From Betaproteobacteria bacterium (GTDB lineage: Bacteria; Pseudomonadota; Gammaproteobacteria; Burkholderiales; SG8-41): 35,838 nt of DNA. The first letter of the stretch is position 1, and every line of letters begins with the position of its first letter. Position numbers and translations under genes: made by a program. Shown here piece after piece: positions 1 to 7,999 of this stretch. The notes beneath the pieces are model-generated. The model was not told where the DNA came from. It searched no databases and worked only from the letters and a program-made list of their open reading frames with translations. Location: NCBI GenBank assembly GCA_947486575.1, contig CANKUB010000041.1, positions 1-35,838 of the forward strand, written 5' to 3'.

Positions 1-135
1 ATCCATCGAGTCAAGCACCTGCGCCTCCATCTCGCGATCTGACAAGCCGCCGCACAATTGAATAATGCGGTCGGCCAAGGTGGATTTACCATGGTCAATG
101 TGCGCGATGATGGAAAAATTGCGGATGTGTTGCAT
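1..135 (-). CDS. lepA: Elongation factor 4 (LepA), N-terminal 45 codons, cut by window edge
   Basis: LepA is a ribosome-associated translational GTPase that back-translocates stalled ribosomes. Reading the minus strand from the ATG at 133-135 gives [20 protein letters not shown], the G1/P-loop start of LepA (AHIDHGKST), followed by [10 protein letters not shown] and a switch region beginning [15 protein letters not shown]. This is close to textbook LepA, whose N-terminus is much better conserved than other translation GTPases in this stretch. The frame is open to base 1 and the rest lies outside the window. In betaproteobacteria lepA normally follows rpoE-rseA-rseB-mucD, as it does here except for the inserted plus-strand gene at 541-1857. 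No strong Shine-Dalgarno is seen ahead of the ATG. Confidence 0.95.
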   Translation of the reverse strand, partial: MQHIRNFSIIAHIDHGKSTLADRIIQLCGGLSDREMEAQVLDSMD

Positions 136-540
136 GCACGAAGCGGAAGGGAACGGCTAATACAGAAAGGGGCGCTCGTAAGCTACCAGGCGCCCCAGCA
201 TGATGGCAAAGTGACCGTAAACAGTTGTATTTTATCGCATTTTCGATAGGAAAGCAGTAACGGCAGGGGCGGCCCGAAAATAACCAAAGAACAGGAGCAG
301 CGTAATAGATACGCTGACTTTATTGTGCGCATCAAGCAGCGGCATCCAGCGTGCCACTTGGAGCCTGACAAGACTGCAAAGAAGTGGTTATTTTTGAGGC
401 CGCTGGCAACGGCTTTCACGAAACTCCCGAATGGGGATTGGTCAGACGCAACTGCCGATGATGGCTGATATGCAACCAGAAACGCATCTTCGGTGCGTTA
501 ACGCACAGAAGATGATGAGGCATCTACGTAGACTGCTGTC
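136..540. other. Intergenic region between lepA and the MBL-receiver gene
   Basis: No convincing gene is visible. On the minus strand it must hold the lepA promoter; a 7-bp inverted repeat (GGGGCGC at 169-175, GCGCCCC at 190-196) sits 34 bases upstream of the lepA start. On the plus strand a frame from 250 to the TGA at 466-468 is open for 72 codons and reads like plausible protein, but it has no ATG, GTG or TTG start with a ribosome site. It could be the tail of a decayed gene. Confidence 0.4.
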
Positions 541-1857
541 ATGAAAGTGCGATTTTGGGGAACCCGCGGATCGATTGCCACGCCAGGGCCAGGCACTACC
601 CGCTTTGGGGGCAATACCTCGTGTGTCGAGATAACCACCAACAGCGGCGCGTTGCTGATTTTTGACTGCGGCACCGGTGCGCACCCGCTGGCCGCTAAAT
701 TGATGGCCGAGAACCAAGGCGCCATCAACGCGAACATTCTTTTGGGGCACACTCACTGGGATCACATTCAGGGTTTTCCGTTTTTCAGCCCGGCCTTTGT
801 CAAAGACAATAGCGCAGCCATCTATGGGCCCGAAGGCAGTCACGGCACCTTGCAAAAGGTGCTGGCCGGGCAAATGGAATTCACCTACTTCCCTGTTGAA
901 TTGGCCCAGTTGCCAGCCGCCATCAGCTACCACGATCTGACCGAAGGCATTCACACCATTGACGGCGTGCGGATTGCTGCACAGTTTCTGGATCACCCGG
1001 CCATGACACTGGGCTACCGCGTTGAGGCCGATGGTGTCGTGGTTGTCTATCTGGTGGATCACGAGCCGTTTTCGGACGAACTGTGGCGCGCCGGGACGCC
1101 GCCAGGCCATATTGAGTCGATCCTGCACGACGGGGACCGCCGTCATGCGCACTTCATGGCCAATGCCGATTTAGTGATTCACGACGCCCAGTACACGCCT
1201 CAGGAGTATCCGTCCAAAAAAACCTGGGGCCACAGTAGCTATGACTACGTAGTACAAATTGCATCAGCGGCAGGCGTGCGCAAAGTTGCGCTGACCCACC
1301 ACGATCCGGGACACAATGACGATTTTGTCGCTGAAATCGAAGCCAAGGCCCGCGCCTTGGCCGATCAGATTAGCACAGGCCTCGAAGTGTTTTGCGCTTA
1401 CGAGGGCTGCGAAATGACGCTGGTGCCAAACGCCACAGCGCGACCGTTTGTAGCGCCAGATCCGTCACAGGAGTCTGTATCCGAGCGTCGCTTTCACGTG
1501 CTGGTGGTGGATGACTATCCGGCCACGCTAACACTGGTCACTCAGGCACTGGAACAGGAGAATTACACGGTAAGTAGCGCGACCAGTGGCTCTCAAGCCC
1601 TCGCGATGATTGAAGCGCTGATGCCGGATTTGGTGGTGCTGGACTACAAGATGCGTGGCATGGACGGTCTGGCTGTCACCAAGGCATTGCGCGCCCGTCC
1701 CGAGACGCAAAATTTACCGGTGCTAATGCTAACCGGCATGACTGACGAGCCCAGCACCCGGGCTGGCTTTGATGCCGGTGTGACCGACTACGTGACCAAG
1801 CCATTTTCGATTCCGCAATTTACGGCCCGCGTGCGCGCCTGCCTGGCCCGCACCTGA
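541..1857 (+). CDS. Metallo-beta-lactamase-fold hydrolase fused to a C-terminal response-regulator receiver domain
   Basis: The 438-residue product has two domains. Residues 1-300 are an MBL-fold hydrolase of the PhnP-like (COG1235) group: FWGTRGSIATPGPGT start, FGGNTSCVE, metal motif HTHWDH at 70-75, and further likely ligands at H152, D215 and H253/H254. Residues 318-436 are a CheY-like receiver: acidic pocket D324/D325, phospho-acceptor D368 in VVLDYKM, T398 in LTGM and K420 in TKPF. All are intact, so phosphorylation could control the hydrolase or its localisation. The group cleaves phosphodiesters in known members, but the substrate here is unknown. No histidine kinase is nearby. The gene is convergent with the glutaredoxin gene and divergent from lepA, so it interrupts a normally co-directional block. 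No clear ribosome site precedes the ATG. Confidence 0.85.
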   Translation: MKVRFWGTRGSIATPGPGTTRFGGNTSCVEITTNSGALLIFDCGTGAHPLAAKLMAENQGAINANILLGHTHWDHIQGFPFFSPAFVKDNSAAIYGPEGSHGTLQKVLAGQMEFTYFPVELAQLPAAISYHDLTEGIHTIDGVRIAAQFLDHPAMTLGYRVEADGVVVVYLVDHEPFSDELWRAGTPPGHIESILHDGDRRHAHFMANADLVIHDAQYTPQEYPSKKTWGHSSYDYVVQIASAAGVRKVALTHHDPGHNDDFVAEIEAKARALADQISTGLEVFCAYEGCEMTLVPNATARPFVAPDPSQESVSERRFHVLVVDDYPATLTLVTQALEQENYTVSSATSGSQALAMIEALMPDLVVLDYKMRGMDGLAVTKALRARPETQNLPVLMLTGMTDEPSTRAGFDAGVTDYVTKPFSIPQFTARVRACLART

Positions 1858-1921
1858 CACGACATTTTCTGCAAGGCAGCGGCGCCTCGTGCTGACAAAC
1901 AGTAGGGTTGGTTGGTTACTT

Positions 1922-2191
1922 TTACCGATTATAAGTATTTTTTTTAAAATTTTTACGTAATAGGTCTATAACCGCTACCTCATCCAGAAAATAGTGACAC
2001 AGCTCGAGCCCTTCAGATTCCAGCAACGGCACGAGTTCGCCGTAGCGAGCCTCCAGCGCTGCGTCACTATCAACATCCACCACCTTGATTTCAAAAACAA
2101 AGCGGCCCTGCAAATTATGTAGGGCCGCGATCATGTCATCACACAGGTGGCAGTAGGTGCGCGAGTAAACCGTCAGTACCCGCACCGCCAT
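1922..2191 (-). CDS. Glutaredoxin-like thiol-disulfide protein (glutaredoxin 2/DUF836 family)
   Basis: An 89-residue thioredoxin-fold protein. The N-terminus VRVLTVYSRTYCHLCDDM carries a CxxC pair (C14, C17) at the end of the first strand, and VVDVDSDAALEARYGELVPLL matches the family's usual segment where 'VPVL' precedes a partner-binding loop. Here VPLL is followed by an extra acidic stretch and a C-terminal basic tail (KNFKKN). It starts 3 bases after the mucD stop and is clearly part of that operon, as is common in betaproteobacteria, which suggests a role in envelope or thiol stress. Its last codons fall in an AT-rich patch that also contains one copy of the TAA-N2-ATTT motif described under findings. 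Specific partners are unknown. Confidence 0.8.
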   Translation of the reverse strand: MAVRVLTVYSRTYCHLCDDMIAALHNLQGRFVFEIKVVDVDSDAALEARYGELVPLLESEGLELCHYFLDEVAVIDLLRKNFKKNTYNR

Positions 2192-2194
2192 CGT

Positions 2195-3592
2195 TTAATT
2201 TCCGCCCGCATCCAATCTGAAAGGCACATACAGCGAATTGCCGCCGCGCCGCACCAGCAGCGCCACGATGCGCCCCTTGTCAAACTGGCTCATCATTTGA
2301 TTGAATTGCTCGACAGATTTCACATCTTGATTATTCACGGCCAAAATCACGTCACCCTTGCGCACACCCGCGCGCGCTGCAGCGCCCTGCACTTCGCCCA
2401 CCATGACGCCGTTTTCGATCTTGAGTTCTTTGCGTTGCGCATCCGTGAGATCCGTCAGGCTCATGCCATACACCGTGGGTGCCGCAGCGGGCGGTTTTTG
2501 TCCGCGTCCGCCGCGTGCCGTGCGGCCATCCTCCTGCAACTCGGTGACAACCACCTGCACATCCTTGGAGGCCTTGTTGCGCCAGATTTGTGCGGTCACT
2601 TTGGCGCCGGGCTTGGTTCCGCCCACGATACGCGGCAGGTCTTCCGACGCTGCAATGGGCTTGCCGTCAAAACGCAGAATCACGTCACCGGCTTCGATGC
2701 CGGCCTTTTCCGCAGGGCCGCCTTTTTCAACGGAATTCACCAGCGCGCCTTGCGGCTTGGGCAGGCCAAAGCCATCGGCCAGTTCCTTGGTCACCGGCTG
2801 GATCACCACGCCGATACGTCCGCGTGTGATCTTGCCACCCGTCCGCAATTGCTGCGCAATATCATTGGCAACATCAATCGGTATGGCAAACGAAAGTCCC
2901 ATGAATCCACCCGTGCGGCTGTAGATTTGCGAGTTGATGCCCACCACTTCGCCACGCATGTTAAACAGTGGCCCGCCGGAGTTACCCGGATTCACAGCTA
3001 CGTCGGTTTGTATGAACGGCACAAAATTTTCTTGCGGCAACGAGCGGCCCTTGGCGCTGACAATGCCTTTGGTCACGGTGTTATCAAAACCAAACGGCGA
3101 GCCGATGGCAACCACCCATTCACCCACTTTGAGCTTGGCGGGATCACCGAATTTCACTACGGGCAAATTCGTCGCTTCAATTTTTATCAGCGCCACGTCG
3201 GTGCGCCGGTCAGAGCCAATAACTTTAGCTTTAAATTCACGCTTGTCCGTCAGGCGCACGGTGATTTCATCGGCTGATTGCACTACATGCGCATTGGTCA
3301 TGATGTAACCGTCGGCGGTGATCACAAAGCCTGATCCCAATGATTGCGACTGCTCACGCGGCTGCCCCGGTGTATTGGGCGCAAAGCGGCGGAAAAATTC
3401 AAAGAACGGATCATCTTCCGGCACATTGGGCATCTGCTGCGCCAGCGGGTTGCGTGCCGCCGCCCCCTGCGTGGTGCTGATGTTGACGACTGCCGGGCCG
3501 TTTTTTTCAACCAGATCGGTGAAATCCGGAAGTTGCGCCTGCGCGCCCAGCGGCAACAGCAAGCACAAGACTATGAGTACTTTTCTGAGCAT
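2195..3592 (-). CDS. mucD: Periplasmic serine protease, DegP/DegQ (MucD) family
   Basis: A 465-residue periplasmic protease/chaperone. A signal peptide (MLRKVLIVLCLLLPLGAQAQ) is followed by a trypsin-like domain with the full triad: H102 in TNAHVV, D132 in RTDVALIK and S205 in GNSGGPLFN. Two PDZ domains follow, roughly residues 250-345 and 375-460 (GRIGVVIQPV; GVRKGDVILAVN). The longer frame opens at 3610, but ATG 3590-3592 has AGGAG at 3598-3602 five bases upstream and begins directly with the signal peptide, so I chose it. Known MucD/DegP proteins degrade misfolded envelope proteins and dampen sigma-E signalling, which suits its place fourth in the rpoE operon, 39 bases after rseB. Confidence 0.93.
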   Translation of the reverse strand: MLRKVLIVLCLLLPLGAQAQLPDFTDLVEKNGPAVVNISTTQGAAARNPLAQQMPNVPEDDPFFEFFRRFAPNTPGQPREQSQSLGSGFVITADGYIMTNAHVVQSADEITVRLTDKREFKAKVIGSDRRTDVALIKIEATNLPVVKFGDPAKLKVGEWVVAIGSPFGFDNTVTKGIVSAKGRSLPQENFVPFIQTDVAVNPGNSGGPLFNMRGEVVGINSQIYSRTGGFMGLSFAIPIDVANDIAQQLRTGGKITRGRIGVVIQPVTKELADGFGLPKPQGALVNSVEKGGPAEKAGIEAGDVILRFDGKPIAASEDLPRIVGGTKPGAKVTAQIWRNKASKDVQVVVTELQEDGRTARGGRGQKPPAAAPTVYGMSLTDLTDAQRKELKIENGVMVGEVQGAAARAGVRKGDVILAVNNQDVKSVEQFNQMMSQFDKGRIVALLVRRGGNSLYVPFRLDAGGN

Positions 3593-3631
3593 GAATTCTC
3601 CTGATTTCACTCGGTAATTTTATTGGGGTGC

Positions 3632-4660
3632 TTACTTTGGCGCGATGTTGGGTACTGTGTTAGGTGCAATACTGTTTGCCACGTTTTTGCTTTCCATCGA
3701 ATTCGCAATCTGCATTACGGTCGCCGCCGGCGCTTCACCCAACACGGTCACCACATGTTCGCCAAGCGCACGCTTATAAATGTGTATAGCGCCCTGATTG
3801 GACAAAAGCTTGGCAGGGAGTTCCCGCACTTTGGGCTCGACAAAAACAGAAATCGCCGCCAGACCATCCGAATAAACCAGATGCGGCATCGCCAGCGGCC
3901 GACCGGCAATGGTGCGCTTGACTTCCATTGACTTGCGGAAGCCTGCTGGCAAATTGCTGGCCGCCCAACCGGTGTCGGCCGCCTGCTCCATCACGTTTAA
4001 CGCTGAACGATCAACGCGCCATTTTTGTAATTGCGCACGGCCTTCATAGCGCGACGTGACCTGATCACGGCTGAAATTTCCGCCTAAAGTTAATTGAAAA
4101 AACCCAAAAGATTCAACAACTTGCATGTTCTCGTTGATTACCTGCGCGCGCAGCGGCAGGCCCGAATTCAACTCGGCGCAAAACTTGCGGCCATAGCGCA
4201 ATTTGTCTTTGGGCACGACGCTGATCCACACGCACTCAAAGCCGCCCATGCGATCGGCGTCAAGTTTGCGCACATCGTATTGCGGCGTGAGATCGGATAA
4301 TTTTTCGGGCAGCATCACTGGCAAGTGCCGCGTGCTGCGTAACTCAATTAGCACCACTTTTGCATCGGGAATGTAGGCAGTGACATGATCATTGGCACGC
4401 ACGATTTCGCGTTGCGGGCCATCCAGCGTAACGAGCTTTTCAAAAACGCCGCCTGCCTGATTGACGTAATGCACCACGCGTGAGGTTTCAACACGGCTGC
4501 CATGCTGATAAACAAAAGTACCCGAATAGCTGACGGTGCGCGACGAATCGGCGATTTTTTTCAGCCACTCCAATGCGTCTGTCGTGCCCGCATCCTGCGC
4601 GCACACTTGAGTCGCTGCTATCGTCGCCGCAGTCGTAGCGACGGCCAACCAGAATTTCAT
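3632..4660 (-). CDS. rseB: Sigma-E factor regulatory protein RseB (MucB)
   Basis: A 342-residue periplasmic protein with a signal peptide ending near TQVCAQ. The N-terminal half (DALEWLKKIADSSRTVSYSGTFVYQ, residues about 27-50) is the LolA-like lipid-sensing fold of MucB/RseB, and the C-terminal part from about residue 225 contains the RseB segment ending in VVTVLGEAPAATVMQIANSM. The last residues (SIAPNTVPNIAPK) look like a short degenerate repeat. RseB binds the periplasmic part of RseA and protects it from cleavage until envelope damage signals accumulate. It lies 28 bases downstream of rseA and upstream of mucD, the standard order. Confidence 0.92.
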   Translation of the reverse strand: MKFWLAVATTAATIAATQVCAQDAGTTDALEWLKKIADSSRTVSYSGTFVYQHGSRVETSRVVHYVNQAGGVFEKLVTLDGPQREIVRANDHVTAYIPDAKVVLIELRSTRHLPVMLPEKLSDLTPQYDVRKLDADRMGGFECVWISVVPKDKLRYGRKFCAELNSGLPLRAQVINENMQVVESFGFFQLTLGGNFSRDQVTSRYEGRAQLQKWRVDRSALNVMEQAADTGWAASNLPAGFRKSMEVKRTIAGRPLAMPHLVYSDGLAAISVFVEPKVRELPAKLLSNQGAIHIYKRALGEHVVTVLGEAPAATVMQIANSMESKNVANSIAPNTVPNIAPK

Positions 4661-4688
4661 GTTTTGCTATTCAACGAGAAAGGTTGCA

Positions 4689-5273
4689 TCAGTCACCTGC
4701 ATTCGACACGGTACGAATGTAGGGCGCAACACCCTGAATCGCTGTGCTCGGTGAAATACCCTGGTGTGCCAGCAAGTACTCGTGCATATGATCTGGCGCT
4801 GCGGTGGGCTTTGCTGCGGCGATCAATGCCGCCGCTGTCTGCGGCGCCACTGCGGCTATTTGCGGCTGCGCGGCCACTGATGCCTTTGCAAGCTCGCCCG
4901 GAGTATCCGGTTTGACATTGGAGAGCGCCATCCAGCCCACCACGGCGATTGCTGCTACTGACGCTGCCGCTGACAACGCAATCGTCTGAAACCTGCTCTT
5001 GACAGGTAACAGGCGCGTGGCGCGTGGCGCCAGCACCGTAGGCTCCTGTGCCAGACGTTCACTGAAGCGCGCGCTGAAACCCGCACTCAGCACCGGCACA
5101 CCCGCACCAGAATTGCCATGACGCATTGCGTCGCCGATCAAATGGTAGGTATCCCAAGTCTCTCGATTGGAAACCTCGCCCTCGCTTACCTTGAGTCGCG
5201 CAATTTCACGCGCGGCTTCATCGACCGTAAGCTCACCATCCATCAAACTCGATACGTTTTCTGAACCTTGCAT
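4689..5273 (-). CDS. rseA: Anti-sigma-E factor RseA (MucA-like)
   Basis: A 194-residue single-pass inner-membrane protein. The cytoplasmic N-terminus (VSSLMDGELTVDEA; ETWDTYHLIGDAMR around 40-53) is the sigma-binding anti-sigma domain shared by RseA/MucA proteins. One hydrophobic segment around residues 95-118 (IALSAAASVAAIAVVGWMAL) spans the membrane and is followed by an Ala/Pro-rich periplasmic tail. It sequesters RpoE and is degraded by regulated proteolysis under envelope stress. Its ATG follows the rpoE stop by one base, so translation is probably coupled. The tail is more alanine-rich and less conserved than in enterobacterial RseA, which is usual in betaproteobacteria. Confidence 0.9.
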   Translation of the reverse strand: MQGSENVSSLMDGELTVDEAAREIARLKVSEGEVSNRETWDTYHLIGDAMRHGNSGAGVPVLSAGFSARFSERLAQEPTVLAPRATRLLPVKSRFQTIALSAAASVAAIAVVGWMALSNVKPDTPGELAKASVAAQPQIAAVAPQTAAALIAAAKPTAAPDHMHEYLLAHQGISPSTAIQGVAPYIRTVSNAGD

Positions 5274-5274
5274 T

Positions 5275-5874
5275 TCACCATCTCCTGTCTTTGCCCGTTC
5301 CGAGCAAGGGTCTTAACTCTAATGCGATTGCTTCGCGCGCGCGGAATATTCGCGAGCGCACCGTACCTATCGGACACTTCATGGCTTCGGCGATTTCCTC
5401 GTAGCTCAGGCCTTCCATCTCCCGCAATGAAATTGCGGTGCGTAAATCCTCTGGCAACTTCTCCAGCGTTTGGTTCACCGAATCCGCTACCTGGCGGCTC
5501 ATCATCAGATTTTCTGGTGTGTTGAGATCTTGCAGCAACTCCGTTTCTCCGAGCTCTTCTGCTTCTTCGGCATCCATGGAAGTCGACGTCGGCGCACGCC
5601 GACCCGACGCCACCAGATAATTCTTGGCAGTGTTGATACCGATCCGGTATAGCCACGTGTAAAAAGCACTATCGCCGCGAAAATTCGGCAGCGCGCGGTA
5701 GGCTTTTATAAAGGCTTCCTGCGCTACGTCCTCCACCTCCGATGCGTCTCTTATAAAGCGGGACAGCAGCCGGATCAGCTTGCGTTGGTACTTTGCGACC
5801 AGCAGCTCGAACGCATGCTTGTCGCCACGTTGTGCGCGCTCGACCAACTGCTGGTCGATTTCGCGGTCACTCAT
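5275..5874 (-). CDS. rpoE: Extracytoplasmic-function RNA polymerase sigma factor RpoE (AlgU-like)
   Basis: A 199-residue ECF sigma factor of the ECF02 type. Region 2 holds HAFELLVAKYQRKLIRLL and the -10 recognition segment VEDVAQEAFIKAYRALPNFRG; FYTWLYRIGINTAKN completes region 2. Region 4 is LPEDLRTAISLREMEGLSYEEIAEAM followed by PIGTVRSRIFRAREAI, the -35 helix-turn-helix. Length and motifs match E. coli RpoE and AlgU along the whole protein. It directs transcription of envelope-stress genes and heads the operon with rseA, rseB, mucD and a glutaredoxin. AGGG lies upstream of the ATG. The upstream gap to the ABC transporter gene (5875-6130) holds the probable autoregulatory promoter. Confidence 0.95.
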   Translation of the reverse strand: MSDREIDQQLVERAQRGDKHAFELLVAKYQRKLIRLLSRFIRDASEVEDVAQEAFIKAYRALPNFRGDSAFYTWLYRIGINTAKNYLVASGRRAPTSTSMDAEEAEELGETELLQDLNTPENLMMSRQVADSVNQTLEKLPEDLRTAISLREMEGLSYEEIAEAMKCPIGTVRSRIFRAREAIALELRPLLGTGKDRRW

Positions 5875-6063
5875 GAACCATTTCCCTGTTATCGTTGTTA
5901 TTCAGGCTCGCACACCGTGTCTTGCTCGTGCCCCGCCCGTAGCCTGCGTAAACTGCCAAAACGCAAAGCGGGAGTATACCGAACCCGCACAGCCTATTCG
6001 TCACAATTCGCATCAAATCACATCAATTACATGAAAATTGAGGCGAACGGGCCGCGACACGCA

Positions 6064-6091
6064 AGAGACCCGCCAGATCGAAATAAGTTCG
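6064..6091 (-). promoter_or_regulatory. Candidate sigma-E-type promoter for the rpoE operon
   Basis: On the minus strand CGAACTT (6085-6091) resembles the RpoE -35 element GGAACTT, and 16 bases further is GTCTC (6064-6068 region), a weaker match to the -10 element TCNNA. It would give a leader of about 180 nt before rpoE. RpoE operons are generally autoregulated, so a site is expected, but the -10 match is imperfect and the call rests on pattern only. Confidence 0.3.
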
Positions 6092-6130
6092 CGGAAAGGC
6101 CGTGAAACTGCTCCAGCGCCGTGCGAGAGT

Positions 6131-7669
6131 TCACAACGTAGAAGCTGGTGTACGCCAGGCCCGCTCGCTGGCCTCAAACAGCCCTTGTATCAGCAACGCC
6201 AGCACCGCCGCCGGAATCGCCCCCGCCAGCATCATGGCGTGATCGTTCACCGCCAGCCCGGCAACGATACGCTCGCCGTAGCCGCCCGCGCCGATAAACG
6301 CCGCAATGGTGGCCGTGCCCACATTTATTACCGCCGAAATCTTGACGCCCGCCAGCACCGACGGCAGCGCCAGCGGTAAATCGATCAACCGCGTCACCGC
6401 CCCGGAACGCAGGCCCAAGGCATAGCCCGCCTGCCGCAAGCCGGGGGCGACGCCTGCCAGTCCGTTTTCGGTGTTACGCACAATCGGCAGCAGACCATAT
6501 AAGAACAGCGCAATCACCGCTGGGGCCATGCCAATACGCCCCAGTGCCGCAATCAAAAACGCCAGCATTGCCAACGCCGGTATCGTCTGCAACACCCCTG
6601 TGACGCCCATAATCCACGGCCGCGCCCGCTTTGAGCGCGCCGCCCACACCCCCAGCGGCACACCCACGCCCACGCTTAAAGCCAGCGCGCCGAACACCAA
6701 CAGGCAATGATCAACCGTAAGCCGCCAGAAATCCGGCGCAAACAGTTGCGCCAGCCAGCCGGGACGGCCTTGTGCTGCCGACGGTTTGCCGCCAGCGTTC
6801 AAAAAATCAGCCGCCACGTGCGCAAACGGCTGGCCATCCAGTTCGGCGGCGGCATTCATGCGCATCATCGCCGCGTTGGAAATGCCACCTGCCATCCCGT
6901 GCACCGCAGCAAACGCCAGCGGTGCGCGCGATGGCAAATCCTTGCGGTAAACCAGCACCCCTTCATATGGCGGAAAAAACGCGCGATCATCCGTCAGCAC
7001 CTTCAAGCTATAACGGCCAAGCTTCGCATCCGTGGTGTAAACATCCATCACATCAATGCGGCCCGCCTTGATCGCCTCATAAGCCAGCCCGTGATCCAGC
7101 CCCACCGGTTGGGCGGCCAACGCATACGTCTCGCGCAACGCGGGCCAGCCGTCCTTGCGATTGAGAAACTCCTGCGACAAACCGTAACGCAAATCCGGCG
7201 CGCGCATGAGATCAGAAATTTTTGTGATGCCCAGCGCCTGCGCACGCGCATCCGTCATCGCCAGTGCATACGAATTACCAAAACCCAACGGCGCACTCAC
7301 TGCCAGCCCATGCGCCGCAAGCGCAGCATTCAACTCCGCCAACGAAGGCACACGCGCAAGCCCCAGCAACTCAAACGCCAACGTGCCGGTGTAATCCGGA
7401 TATACATCAATCGCCCCGCTTTTCAACGCGGCAAATAGAATGGCTGTGTTGCCCAGACCTTGGCGATGCGTTGCAACGGCATTGCCCGTAGCCTGAATGC
7501 GCTGCGTAGCGATTTCACCGAGGATGTACGATTCGGTAAAGCGCTTGGAGCCTACGGTTACGCTTTCGCCCGCCATGGCACAGGGCGCAATCAGCAGCGT
7601 GCATATCACGGCAACAGCGCGCATAAGCGCTAGGGGAAATGAACGTAAGTATTTGTTTTTATTTAACAT
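6131..7669 (-). CDS. Osmoprotectant/quaternary-amine ABC transporter, substrate-binding protein fused to permease
   Basis: From ATG 7667-7669 the product is 512 residues. A signal sequence (about 1-33, ending PCAMA) leads into an OpuAC/ProX-type binding domain (VTVGSKRFTESYILGEI; GSGAIDVYPDYTGT-like segment; YEGVLVYRKDL). From about residue 320 a membrane domain begins (FWRLTVDHCLLVFGALALSV), with the coupling loop LRQAGYALGLRSGAVTRLIDLPLALPSVLAG, typical of ProW/OpuCB permeases. The order is binding domain then permease, the reverse of ProWX/OpuABC fusions. No ATPase gene lies next to it: downstream is the rpoE promoter region, upstream is vapBC. The reading frame continues to 8005, but that extension is antisense to vapBC and has no protein character. 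No good ribosome site is seen; ATG 7624 is an alternative start. Confidence 0.82.
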   Translation of the reverse strand: MLNKNKYLRSFPLALMRAVAVICTLLIAPCAMAGESVTVGSKRFTESYILGEIATQRIQATGNAVATHRQGLGNTAILFAALKSGAIDVYPDYTGTLAFELLGLARVPSLAELNAALAAHGLAVSAPLGFGNSYALAMTDARAQALGITKISDLMRAPDLRYGLSQEFLNRKDGWPALRETYALAAQPVGLDHGLAYEAIKAGRIDVMDVYTTDAKLGRYSLKVLTDDRAFFPPYEGVLVYRKDLPSRAPLAFAAVHGMAGGISNAAMMRMNAAAELDGQPFAHVAADFLNAGGKPSAAQGRPGWLAQLFAPDFWRLTVDHCLLVFGALALSVGVGVPLGVWAARSKRARPWIMGVTGVLQTIPALAMLAFLIAALGRIGMAPAVIALFLYGLLPIVRNTENGLAGVAPGLRQAGYALGLRSGAVTRLIDLPLALPSVLAGVKISAVINVGTATIAAFIGAGGYGERIVAGLAVNDHAMMLAGAIPAAVLALLIQGLFEASERAWRTPASTL

Positions 7670-7724
7670 TTTAAAAACTACTACGCCTTGTATAACAAGC
7701 CTGCGTGAGGCCAACGTAATCAAG

Positions 7725-7743
7725 TATATACTATGTGTGTATA
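7725..7743 (+). promoter_or_regulatory. Probable vapBC promoter -10 and overlapping operator
   Basis: TATACT (7727-7732) is a good -10 hexamer 31 bases before the vapB start. It overlaps the inverted repeat TATAC (7727-7731) / GTATA (7739-7743) with a 7-base spacer. VapB-type antitoxins generally repress their own promoter by binding such short AT-rich inverted repeats. A clear -35 was not found. Confidence 0.45.
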
Positions 7744-7762
7744 ACATCTTGGGGCACCCGAC

Positions 7763-7999
7763 ATGCACACCACCCGCGTATTCACCAACGGTAACAGCCA
7801 AGCCGTGCGCCTGCCACGCGAGTATCGTTTTGACGGCGGCGAAGTCGTGATTAAAAAAGTGGGCGACATGGTTATCTTGTTTCCCAAGCAATACAAGGAA
7901 GCGCGCTTCAAGGAATTGCTTGCCGCATTCGACAACGATTTTCAGATTGCGCGTACACAACCCCAAGCCACACAAGCGCGTGATTTCAGCGCGGCATGA
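7763..7999 (+). CDS. vapB: VapB-type antitoxin with AbrB/SpoVT DNA-binding domain
   Basis: A 78-residue protein. Residues 1-45 form the swapped-hairpin AbrB/MazE-like DNA-binding domain of VapB antitoxins (TRVFTNGNSQAVRLPREYRF, then VVIKKVGDMVILFPK). The remainder is the toxin-binding tail, including FKELLAAFDNDF. It binds and neutralises the PIN-domain toxin encoded next and represses the operon. The stop overlaps the toxin start by 4 bases (ATGA), the standard arrangement for coupled translation. GGGG at 7751-7754 is a weak ribosome site 8 bases before the ATG. Confidence 0.92.
   Translation: MHTTRVFTNGNSQAVRLPREYRFDGGEVVIKKVGDMVILFPKQYKEARFKELLAAFDNDFQIARTQPQATQARDFSAA

Noticed and set aside
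169-196. GC-rich inverted repeat as a transcription terminator
   Set aside because: The stem is only 7 bp and no T tract follows on either strand; it lies in the lepA upstream region.
250-468. Open frame of 72 codons before the MBL-receiver gene
   Set aside because: The composition looks protein-like, but there is no usable start codon or ribosome site and no recognised family.
2147-3277. Long plus-strand frame (376 codons) opposite mucD
   Set aside because: It is the antisense shadow of mucD; His/Arg-rich composition is typical of the complement of this GC-rich gene.
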